From Patescibacteria group bacterium (GTDB taxonomy: Bacteria > Patescibacteriota > Minisyncoccia > HO2-45-28), in the NCBI GenBank assembly GCA_022563755.1, contig JADFMT010000003.1, positions 1 to 40,654 of the forward strand: a DNA stretch of 40,654 nucleotides. The letters are read 5' to 3'. A program made the translations under genes and the position numbers. Positions 33,211 to 40,654 of this stretch are shown here, piece after piece. The number at the start of each line of letters is the position of its first letter. Position 1 is the stretch's first letter. The notes beneath the pieces are model-generated. The model saw only the letters and a list, made by a program, of their open reading frames with translations, did not search any database and had not been told where the DNA came from.

Positions 33211-33462
33211 TTAAATTTGTTCGCGATCTCCCTCAACCGTGCCCCCGCCAAGAACTGAATTATACCAAGTCAAAAGCTCATCAAATTTCTGCTGAGCTTT
33301 TGGCCCAAGCTCTGTTTCTCTGGAGAAATTATGCATTTCTTTTTTGCCAGGACCCGCTTCTTCTAAAAATGCCTCGGATAGAGCTCGCATTTTCCCTTGA
33401 TACATTGAAATGGCTTCATCGGTTACCCCAAACAATTCAGTTACAGCATTCCATTCCTGCAT
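33211..33462 (-). CDS. Small hypothetical protein (likely longer at N-terminus)
   Basis: 83 aa from ATG; the frame remains open upstream (KGDNISTLADVYKL) with a minus-strand TTGACA-17-TTAGAA promoter at 33540-33568. Confidence 0.5.
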   Translation of the reverse strand: MQEWNAVTELFGVTDEAISMYQGKMRALSEAFLEEAGPGKKEMHNFSRETELGPKAQQKFDELLTWYNSVLGGGTVEGDREQI

Positions 33463-33539
33463 TAATTTATATACATCGGCAAGTGTAGATATATTGTCTC
33501 CCTTGAAAAGTTTTGAACATTCTTGATTTCTGTGAAAAA

Positions 33540-33590
33540 TTCTAACATGTGTACCAAAAACTTGTCAATATGCAAAAAATATGGTAGAAT
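33540..33590. promoter_or_regulatory. Overlapping divergent promoters (tig plus strand; 33211 ORF minus strand)
   Basis: Plus: TTGTCA (33562-33567)-17 nt-TAGAAT (33585-33590). Minus: TTGACA (33568-33563)-17 nt-TTAGAA (33545-33540). The -35 hexamers overlap. Confidence 0.65.
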
Positions 33591-33593
33591 TAA

Positions 33594-34616
33594 ATGATGG
33601 AAATCGTAATAAAAAACCTGCCTAAATCAGAAGTTGAGATTACCGGGGAAATCACAGCTGACGATTTTGAGCGTTCGTTCCAAAAAACGCTCCTAGAATT
33701 AAATGCAAAAGCAAATATTCCGGGCTTTCGGGCTGGCAAGATTCCTGAGAATATCCTGCTGGATAAAATTGGAATGGGTAACGCGCTTGAGCGAGCGGCG
33801 GAAATTTCACTTCAAGAAAATTACCCGAAAATTCTTCAAAAGCATAACATTGATGCCATTGATCAGCCCCGAATTACAATAACAAAATTAGCTAGAAACA
33901 ATCCGCTGGGCTTTAAAGCAATAATCGCAATTCTTCCTTCCATTTCCTTGCCGACTGATTACAAAATGCTGGCCCAAGGCATAATGAAACAAAAAGAAAA
34001 TATTACGATAGAAGAAAAAGAAATCGCAGACGCGCTGGAATACCTTAGAAAATCAAGAACCAAAAACCAAGCACCAGGTACCCAGAACCCGGAACCCGAA
34101 TTAAATGACGAGTTTGCAAAAAAAATAGGGCAACCGGATCTTCAAAGCTTAAAAAATTTACTTCGCACAAATATTCGCGAAGATAAAGAGAGAGAAGCAC
34201 GCGAAAAAAAGAGAATGGAGACCATGGATAAAATTGCAGGATCTACGCCTATCGATATTCCGGACGTTCTTATGCATGCAGAAAAAAGCAAGATGTTGGG
34301 GGAGTTAAAAGCATCCATTGAAAACATGGGGCTTAACTGGAAAAAATATCTGGATCACATAAAAAAAAGCGAGGAAAATCTGCAAAAAGAATGGCAGGAA
34401 GAAGCAGGAAAACGCGTACGGTATGCATTGGTGCTTCGCGAAATCGCGCGTATTGAAAACATTAATCCCTCGGAAGAAGAAATTGAATCCCATATAACGC
34501 GCATGATCTCGGCATATCCAGAATCTGAACGCAAAAAAATTGACAAAGCGCGGCTGAAAGATTATGCTTACGGTGTTATACGTAATGAAAAAGTTTTTCA
34601 ACTCTTAGAAAGTTAA
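33594..34616 (+). CDS. tig: Trigger factor
   Basis: [42 protein letters not shown]...; directly upstream of clpP. Confidence 0.94.
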   Translation: MMEIVIKNLPKSEVEITGEITADDFERSFQKTLLELNAKANIPGFRAGKIPENILLDKIGMGNALERAAEISLQENYPKILQKHNIDAIDQPRITITKLARNNPLGFKAIIAILPSISLPTDYKMLAQGIMKQKENITIEEKEIADALEYLRKSRTKNQAPGTQNPEPELNDEFAKKIGQPDLQSLKNLLRTNIREDKEREAREKKRMETMDKIAGSTPIDIPDVLMHAEKSKMLGELKASIENMGLNWKKYLDHIKKSEENLQKEWQEEAGKRVRYALVLREIARIENINPSEEEIESHITRMISAYPESERKKIDKARLKDYAYGVIRNEKVFQLLES

Positions 34617-34617
34617 C

Positions 34618-35235
34618 ATGGGTAACGCACTTTACAATTATCTAATTCCTACAGTTATTGAAAAATCCCAATTTGGAGAACGAGCCTATGATATTTACTC
34701 GCGTCTCTTAAAAGATCGTATCATTTTTGTTACGGGCCCGATCATTGACCCTGTAGCAAACACGGTCATCGCACAGCTGTTGTATCTAGAATCCCAAGAT
34801 CCAAAAAAGGATATTGAACTTTATATCAACTCCCCGGGTGGTTCGGTATCGGCTACCCTTGCCGTCTATGATACGATGCAGCATATAAAACCCGACGTCT
34901 CAACGATTTGCGTCGGCTTTGCAGCCTCTGGGGCTGCCATTTTGCTTGCGGCTGGAACCAAAGGCAAGCGTTTTAGCCTGCCGAATGCTGAGATCATGAT
35001 TCATCAAGTGATTGGATCAGCTGAAGGACAAGCAACCGACATTGAAATCTCAGCTCGGCAAATAATTCGCGTTAAGGATAAATTGAATAAAATCTTAGCT
35101 GCCCATACCGCTCAACCTTTGGAGAAGATTGAAAAAGATACGGATCGCGACTTTTTCATGGATGCGGAAGAAGCCAAAAAATACGGCCTCATCGATAAAA
35201 TCGTAAAATCAAAAGACAATATCCGCACCAAATAA
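34618..35235 (+). CDS. clpP: ATP-dependent Clp protease proteolytic subunit
   Basis: [76 protein letters not shown]. Confidence 0.98.
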   Translation: MGNALYNYLIPTVIEKSQFGERAYDIYSRLLKDRIIFVTGPIIDPVANTVIAQLLYLESQDPKKDIELYINSPGGSVSATLAVYDTMQHIKPDVSTICVGFAASGAAILLAAGTKGKRFSLPNAEIMIHQVIGSAEGQATDIEISARQIIRVKDKLNKILAAHTAQPLEKIEKDTDRDFFMDAEEAKKYGLIDKIVKSKDNIRTK

Positions 35236-35247
35236 ACGATTTTGCAA

Positions 35248-35279
35248 GAAAAATAGTCCGGCATGCCGGACTATTTTAT
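35248..35279. terminator. Bidirectional terminator hairpin
   Basis: AAATAGTCCGGCATGCCGGACTATTT followed by TATTATTTTT. Confidence 0.8.
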
Positions 35280-35615
35280 TATTTTTATATGCCGCGGCCG
35301 TACAATGTGGCACGCCAACTGCCTTAGCTTGGCGATGTGTTCCATGGTTACCTCTTTCATCGGAATCTCCGAAAGAATATCGATTGTCATTTTCTCATGG
35401 CAATAGCACAATACTACTCCTTTGCTAAAAATCTCAAGCAATCTTGTCTCAAGGACCTTGTTAGAAATATCAGATTTATAGATATGGAGCTTGGTTACGC
35501 AACCCTTCCAGCAGCATTGCCGATTCTTGGGTTGTTCGTCTTTCCGCGGAGGAGATAAATCAACAAGAGAATCAATAATCTGGAAACCATTCGAATCTTC
35601 GTTATAAACACTCAT
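35271..35615 (-). CDS. Hypothetical Cys-containing protein
   Basis: 114 aa; strong SD GAGGAGAATGGGAAATG; CCWKGC and CYCHEK motifs. Confidence 0.65.
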   Translation of the reverse strand: MSVYNEDSNGFQIIDSLVDLSPPRKDEQPKNRQCCWKGCVTKLHIYKSDISNKVLETRLLEIFSKGVVLCYCHEKMTIDILSEIPMKEVTMEHIAKLRQLACHIVRPRHIKIIK

Positions 35616-35669
35616 TTCCCATTCTCCTCTCTGATTTACGAGTTTAAAGAGCTTTGCAGTATTTTAATA

Positions 35670-36899
35670 CTAAATTTCAGATTCTTCAATCTTCTCCCAC
35701 CACAAAAAACTTACGAGAGTAAAAAACGCCATAATGAAAGCGGAAAACAAAAACGGAACACCGATGCCGAATGCGTCAGCCAAAGGACCCATCCCCAAAA
35801 TACCCAAGCCAGAGCCCAACATAACTAAGGCACGATATACTCCATTCAGCTCGCCAAGGTTGGATTTTGGCATTAACCCCGTTGCCACGCCATCGAGTGT
35901 AGGAATTATAAACGCAAAAGAAAGTCCAACCAAAAAAGAAAGCGCAAAAACCCAGAGAATACTTTCGGTAAAGAAAAGCAATACCAATACCACGGTCGAA
36001 AATAAACCGGATGCCAGTAAAATCTTCCGATTACTCAAGTGGTCCGAAAGTACCGAGAGGGGCGCTTCAAAGAAAAACGGAAGCACCGCCAAGGCAAACA
36101 CAATCCCGATCTGAATCGGGTTGGCGCCCAGAGCCTTAGAAAAAAGCGGCAAAAGGACATCCTGGACCGTAAATAAAGGTAATGCCACGAGCAATGACAA
36201 AAAACCTACTAAACACAATGGGCGATTCTCTAAAAAATCACGCACGGAATCTATAAACAAACGGAGCCGTAATACGGTTAGTCCCGTCCGCAGGTTACGC
36301 GAGCCATGATGATCGGGCAAAAACAATAGAGTCACAATTAATGCGGAGAAGATAAAGAAAGGCATGATATAAAACAAAACCGGTATGTTAAAAAAGTACA
36401 CGATGACCCCGCCTGCAAGCGCGCCCACTACCAGAAAAAGATTATGAACGCCGTCAAAAAGACCGATCGATTCTGCCCGCTGATGTTTAGGTGAGTGCGC
36501 GCGAACATAAACCTCGCTGGTTCCCCAGAGGCCGGTAGCAGTAAACGAATGATAGAGACGAAGAATAGTGAATTGAAAAACGCCCTTAAAAATCGCCAGA
36601 AGCGGACCCAGCGGTAGATACAGAAACAAGAAGATGATAATAAGTTTTTTTTTGGAAAGGACGTCAGCTAAACGCCCCATGAAAACGGACAGGAAGGCTG
36701 AGAACAGGAAAAAAACAGCAATAATAAACGTGGTTTTAGTATAAGTGCCCACAATCTGGTTAAAATAAATCGCCAAAAAAGGACTTACGAGTCCCCAGGC
36801 CAGAGAATAGACTCCAAAGACCACTGAAATCCATTTTATGGAACGGGGTAGCTTTTTAAAATCTCGGGGAATGGTGGCAAGTACTCGACGAAGACGCAT
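35670..36899 (-). CDS. Major facilitator superfamily transporter
   Basis: About 12 hydrophobic segments; FMGRLADVLSKKKLIIIF motif; two-half MFS arrangement. Confidence 0.9.
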   Translation of the reverse strand: MRLRRVLATIPRDFKKLPRSIKWISVVFGVYSLAWGLVSPFLAIYFNQIVGTYTKTTFIIAVFFLFSAFLSVFMGRLADVLSKKKLIIIFLFLYLPLGPLLAIFKGVFQFTILRLYHSFTATGLWGTSEVYVRAHSPKHQRAESIGLFDGVHNLFLVVGALAGGVIVYFFNIPVLFYIMPFFIFSALIVTLLFLPDHHGSRNLRTGLTVLRLRLFIDSVRDFLENRPLCLVGFLSLLVALPLFTVQDVLLPLFSKALGANPIQIGIVFALAVLPFFFEAPLSVLSDHLSNRKILLASGLFSTVVLVLLFFTESILWVFALSFLVGLSFAFIIPTLDGVATGLMPKSNLGELNGVYRALVMLGSGLGILGMGPLADAFGIGVPFLFSAFIMAFFTLVSFLWWEKIEESEI

Positions 36900-36917
36900 G
36901 ATTTAGCTTGTAGTTGA

Positions 36918-38510
36918 TTAGCTTATTAACTTCTTTAATAACGATATCCCTTCCATCTCAGAAGGGAAAGGTAGTCCCAAAAGCTCCAAAATCGTTGGCG
37001 CGACATCGCTAAGCACTCCTTTTGCTTCCTGGTAATTCTTTATAATCTCGCTTTCGGTCTGTTCTTTTCTTAACTTAATATCGGAGGCAATAATAAAAAA
37101 CGGAACCGGGTTCGCGGTATGCTTGGTGCGAATCTCGCCGGTTTGCTTGTAGAGTTTTTCCTCGGCATTACCATGATCAGCCGTGACCACCGCCGCTCCC
37201 CCAACCTCCAGGATTTTGGGAATCATCTTTCCAATTGAGAAATCCAAAACCTCAAGAGCTTTGACCGTAGCTTCAAAATTTCCGGTGTGCCCGACCATAT
37301 CGGCATTGGCAAAATTTACTAAAATAAAATCGTAACTATCCAGCGCTTCAACGACCGCATCCGTAACCTTCTCGGCCGACATCTCCGGCACCTCATCAAA
37401 ATGGGGTGCTGCGGGCGAAGGAATTAAAATCCGCTCCTCGCCCGGAAAGGGTTTTTCTTGCCCCCCATTAAAAAAATACGTGACGTGCGCATATTTTTCG
37501 GTCTCAGCAATATGAACTTGCCTAAGACCGGCCTCGGAGATCACTCGGGCCAAAGGTTGTACAATGCCCGTAAGCGGAAACGCAACCTCCACTTGGGGCA
37601 TTTTTTCATATTCTGTCATGGTAGCAAAAAAGAGATTTTGTACCTTTTTGCGTGGAAATTTATCAAAACTAGGCAGGACAAAGGCGCGAGTCAACTCCCG
37701 TGCGCTATCCTCACGGTAGTTGAAAAAAATCACCGCGTCTCCTTTTTGCATTCGGCCCACGGCCTTATCGTTTTCTTCCCCGCCCGAGACGGATAAAAAT
37801 CCGGGCTCAATAAATTCATCATGCCGATTGTTTTTGTAATTTTCCTCGACGTGAAGAGAAGCTCTCTCGTACGGCTTCCCGCTTCCTTCGGTCAGCAACC
37901 GATAAGTTTTTTCAATAAAATCCCAGTGTTCGTCGCGGTCCATGGCAAAATGCCGACCGATAACCGAGACGATACGAGCAAAAGGATAAAGCTGCTCTAG
38001 ACGCAGCTCTAAATTTGAAAAAAATTTTGCTGCCTCTTGAGGGGACGCGTCACGACCGTCTGTAAACAAATGCAAATAGACCTCTTTCAGTCCTTTTTTC
38101 TTGGCAAAATCCAGAAGCGCGTACAAGTGATCCACATAGGCATGAACCGAACCCGAAGAAAAAAGGCCCATAATATGCAGACGCGACTTTTCTTTTTTCT
38201 TATGGGCGAAAGCGTTTTTAAACGCAGGATTTTCAAAGAACGTGCCGTCCTGAATCGCCATGATAATACGCGGAAGGTGCGAGTAGATCACGCGCCCGGC
38301 CCCCATGGTTAAATGACCCACCTCAGAATTCCCCTCTTCCCCCCACGGAAGACCAACTGCAGTTCCTGAAGCCTGCAGGGTTGTAAAAGGATAGTGTTTT
38401 TCAAGCGCCTCAAAGGTAGGGCGTTTTGCATAGCGCCAGGTTGACTGCGGCGCTTTGGTGTTTACTCCGTATCCGTCAAGCACAATCAACACCACGGGTT
38501 TATAGGGCAT
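36918..38510 (-). CDS. gpmI: 2,3-bisphosphoglycerate-independent phosphoglycerate mutase
   Basis: VVLIVLDGYGVN, GEEGNSEVGHLTMGAGRVIY, FTDGRDASP, RHFAMDRDEHWDF, VVTADHGNAEEKL. Confidence 0.97.
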   Translation of the reverse strand: MPYKPVVLIVLDGYGVNTKAPQSTWRYAKRPTFEALEKHYPFTTLQASGTAVGLPWGEEGNSEVGHLTMGAGRVIYSHLPRIIMAIQDGTFFENPAFKNAFAHKKKEKSRLHIMGLFSSGSVHAYVDHLYALLDFAKKKGLKEVYLHLFTDGRDASPQEAAKFFSNLELRLEQLYPFARIVSVIGRHFAMDRDEHWDFIEKTYRLLTEGSGKPYERASLHVEENYKNNRHDEFIEPGFLSVSGGEENDKAVGRMQKGDAVIFFNYREDSARELTRAFVLPSFDKFPRKKVQNLFFATMTEYEKMPQVEVAFPLTGIVQPLARVISEAGLRQVHIAETEKYAHVTYFFNGGQEKPFPGEERILIPSPAAPHFDEVPEMSAEKVTDAVVEALDSYDFILVNFANADMVGHTGNFEATVKALEVLDFSIGKMIPKILEVGGAAVVTADHGNAEEKLYKQTGEIRTKHTANPVPFFIIASDIKLRKEQTESEIIKNYQEAKGVLSDVAPTILELLGLPFPSEMEGISLLKKLIS

Positions 38511-38538
38511 AGCTCCATTCTACTGGCAAGGCCGGATT

Positions 38539-38567
38539 TTGACAAAAAATAAAAGACCCGCTATACT
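38539..38567 (+). promoter_or_regulatory. Sigma70-type promoter for rny
   Basis: TTGACA-aaaaataaaagacccgc (17)-TATACT. Confidence 0.65.
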
Positions 38568-38617
38568 AAAAAGAGTCTTTTATTTATCCATGTTTAGAAA
38601 CAACGTCTTACAATTCT

Positions 38618-40147
38618 ATGTCGTTTATGCAACCAACTCTTGTGGCGCTGGCCATCGGACTTTTCGGTGTCGCGGTCGGCTACGTTCTGCGCCACATCAT
38701 TGCCCAGCAGCAACGAAACTCCATCGAGCTCAAAGTCAAACAATTACTGCTGGATGCAAAAACCGATGCCCATAAAACGCTTGAGGGCGCAAAGCAAAAA
38801 GCAGATTCCGTACTCGAGCAAGCAAAGCGAGAAGAAAGGCAGCGTGAAACTTTGCTTCGCAAGCTAGAGGAGCGTGTAGGTCAAAAAGAGGAACTCATTG
38901 AAAAAAGGCGAGCAGCTTTTGAGGGAGAAGTGCGCACGCTTGAAAGGCAAAAACACGGTCTTGAATCGCGGATGAAAGCAATTGAATCCATTGAGGAACA
39001 AAAGAAAAAAGAACTTGAAAGGCTCGCAGGCCTATCCGAGGAAGAAGCCAAGGGAGAACTTTTAAAAAGCGTTGAGAAAAAGCATGAAACAGATATTTTG
39101 GCGCGCATGCAGAAAATCGAAACGTTTGGCCAAAAACGCCTGGAACAGCGAGCGCATGAAATTTTGGCTGCAATTATCCAACGCCTCGCATCCTCAACCG
39201 CTTCAGAAATAACCACTACAACCGTATCCATTCCCTCTGAGGACATTAAGGGAAAAATTATTGGGAAAGAGGGGCGTAATATTCGGGCGCTTGAACGCGC
39301 AGCCGGAGTTGAGGTTATTGTGGACGACACGCCGGGCTCGATTGTAATTTCAAGTTTTGATCCGATTCGCCGACATATTACAAAAATTGCGCTTGAAAAT
39401 CTTATCTTAGACGGCCGGATCCAACCGGCGCGCATTGAGGAAACAGTTGAGAAAGCAAAAGCCGAGATAGAAAAAATGATCAAGGAAGCTGGGGAAGCGG
39501 CAATTTATGAAGTCGGTGTTTTTGATATTGATCCTCGACTGACTTCGCTTTTGGGACGCCTGAAGTTCCGAACCAGTTTTGGGCAAAATGTGCTCCAGCA
39601 CTCGATTGAGATGACTCACTTGGCCGGCATGCTCGCTTCCGAACTCGGAGCAGACGTACAGATTGCAAAAAAAGGAGCGCTTTTGCATGATATTGGAAAA
39701 GCTGTAGATCACGAAGTCCAGGGTACGCATGTAGAAATTGGTCGTAGAATTCTTCAGAAATTCAACGTGGACCAACAAATAATCCAGGCGATGCAGTCGC
39801 ATCATGAAGAATACCCTTACGAGACGCTGGAATCCATTATTGTCCAGACAGTCGACGCACTCTCAGCTGGACGTCCGGGTGCGCGCAGAGACACGGTTGA
39901 CAATTACCTCAAGCGCCTGGAAGACTTAGAGCGGATTGCTGCTGATTTCGACGGCGTTGAAAAATCCTATGCGATTCAAGCGGGTCGTGAGATTCGCATC
40001 TTCGTGACCCCTGAAAAAATCTCAGATCTTGAGATGAAAAAACTGGCGCGCAGTGTTGCAGATCGGGTGGAAGAAGAGCTAAAATATCCAGGAGAGATCA
40101 AGGTCCATGTAATCCGTGAAACCCGAGCCGTAGAGCATGCCCGGTAG
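38618..40147 (+). CDS. rny: Ribonuclease Y
   Basis: N-terminal TM + coiled coil, KH domain (GKIIGKEGRNIRALERAAGVEVIVDDTPGSIVISSFDPIRR), HD domain (GALLHDIGKAVDHEVQGTHVEIG). Confidence 0.97.
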   Translation: MSFMQPTLVALAIGLFGVAVGYVLRHIIAQQQRNSIELKVKQLLLDAKTDAHKTLEGAKQKADSVLEQAKREERQRETLLRKLEERVGQKEELIEKRRAAFEGEVRTLERQKHGLESRMKAIESIEEQKKKELERLAGLSEEEAKGELLKSVEKKHETDILARMQKIETFGQKRLEQRAHEILAAIIQRLASSTASEITTTTVSIPSEDIKGKIIGKEGRNIRALERAAGVEVIVDDTPGSIVISSFDPIRRHITKIALENLILDGRIQPARIEETVEKAKAEIEKMIKEAGEAAIYEVGVFDIDPRLTSLLGRLKFRTSFGQNVLQHSIEMTHLAGMLASELGADVQIAKKGALLHDIGKAVDHEVQGTHVEIGRRILQKFNVDQQIIQAMQSHHEEYPYETLESIIVQTVDALSAGRPGARRDTVDNYLKRLEDLERIAADFDGVEKSYAIQAGREIRIFVTPEKISDLEMKKLARSVADRVEEELKYPGEIKVHVIRETRAVEHAR

Positions 40148-40325
40148 AAAAAGGCTAAAAACCCTATATTTAATGAAATGTCCATGCTATCCTGAAGAGG
40201 ACCTAAAAGGTCGAGACACAAATTGATAATTGGCAGCGAGGAAAAAATGAAGAGCTTGCTTATTCATTTCGAACGAGCGAACCAATTATATGTAATATAA
40301 TTCACTAACGTTCATAATATTTGGC

Positions 40326-40601
40326 ATGAATAAATCAATGTTCATTGACGCCATTCACGAGAAGATCGGCGGGACTAAAAAAACAGTCGAGGAGGTCGTG
40401 GACGCCGTATTTGATACGATTACGAACGCCTTAAAAGAAGGCAACGAGGTATCCATTACCGGTTTTGGCACCTTTTCAGCAATAGAACGAAAGGCGCGTC
40501 AAGCTCGTAATCCCCGGACCGGCGAGCCGGTATCTGTCCCGGCCATGAAAGCTCCCAAATTCAAGGCCGCTAAAGGCCTCAAAGACGCGGTTCGGCAATA
40601 A
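40326..40601 (+). CDS. HU family DNA-binding protein
   Basis: MNKSMFIDAIHEKIGGTKKTVEEVVDAVFDTITNALKEGNEVSITGFGTFSAIERKARQARNPRTGEPVSVPAMKAPKFKAAKGLKDAV. Confidence 0.97.
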   Translation: MNKSMFIDAIHEKIGGTKKTVEEVVDAVFDTITNALKEGNEVSITGFGTFSAIERKARQARNPRTGEPVSVPAMKAPKFKAAKGLKDAVRQ

Positions 40602-40618
40602 AATAAGCGATCATTCTT

Positions 40619-40646
40619 AAACGCCTCAATCTACATTGAGGCGTTT
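40619..40646 (+). terminator. Terminator hairpin after HU gene
   Basis: AAACGCCTCAAT-CTAC-ATTGAGGCGTTT. Confidence 0.75.
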
Positions 40647-40654
40647 GTGGTATA

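Noticed and set aside
38881-39483. 200-aa antisense ORF within rny
   Set aside because: Ser/Arg-rich shadow frame of the strongly supported rny coding sequence.

Overview
The window looks like a chromosomal segment from a small-genome bacterium, most likely Patescibacteria/CPR, Parcubacteria-like. That placement is inferred from the short IF-2 without N-terminal domains, DUF192/DUF4446 neighbours, a PilMNO/PilBC locus with CPR-type organisation, tRNAs without encoded CCA, and many near-leaderless promoters. Contents: (i) housekeeping genes infB-rbfA, valS, tsaD, rluD-like, nusA, ppa, tig, clpP, gpmI, rny and HU; (ii) nine tRNA genes (Ser-CGA, Cys-GCA, Leu-TAA, Leu-TAG, Val-TAC, Phe-GAA, Gly-GCC, Val-GAC, Arg-TCT); (iii) a minus-strand type IV pilus operon at about 20.5-31.3 kb with an embedded histidine kinase and two response regulators; (iv) accessory islands at about 0.45-2.8 kb and 13.6-18.2 kb. 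The most unusual signal is a dispersed, highly palindromic element of about 210-230 bp in three copies (8148-8379 inverted; 15164-15389; 20092-20298). Its ends mimic the T-arm of a nearby tRNA gene on the matching strand. One copy (at tRNA-Val-GAC) is flanked by an exact 18-bp duplication of the tRNA 3' end, as expected for an integration-type event. Related palindromes also appear as apparent in-frame peptide insertions in valS, tsaD, the rluD-like gene and a proline-rich protein gene, resembling the protein-coding palindromic elements of Rickettsia. Two further families of ORF-separating repeats and a candidate structured RNA with two copies were also seen. All family calls are from reading the sequence; no searches were run.
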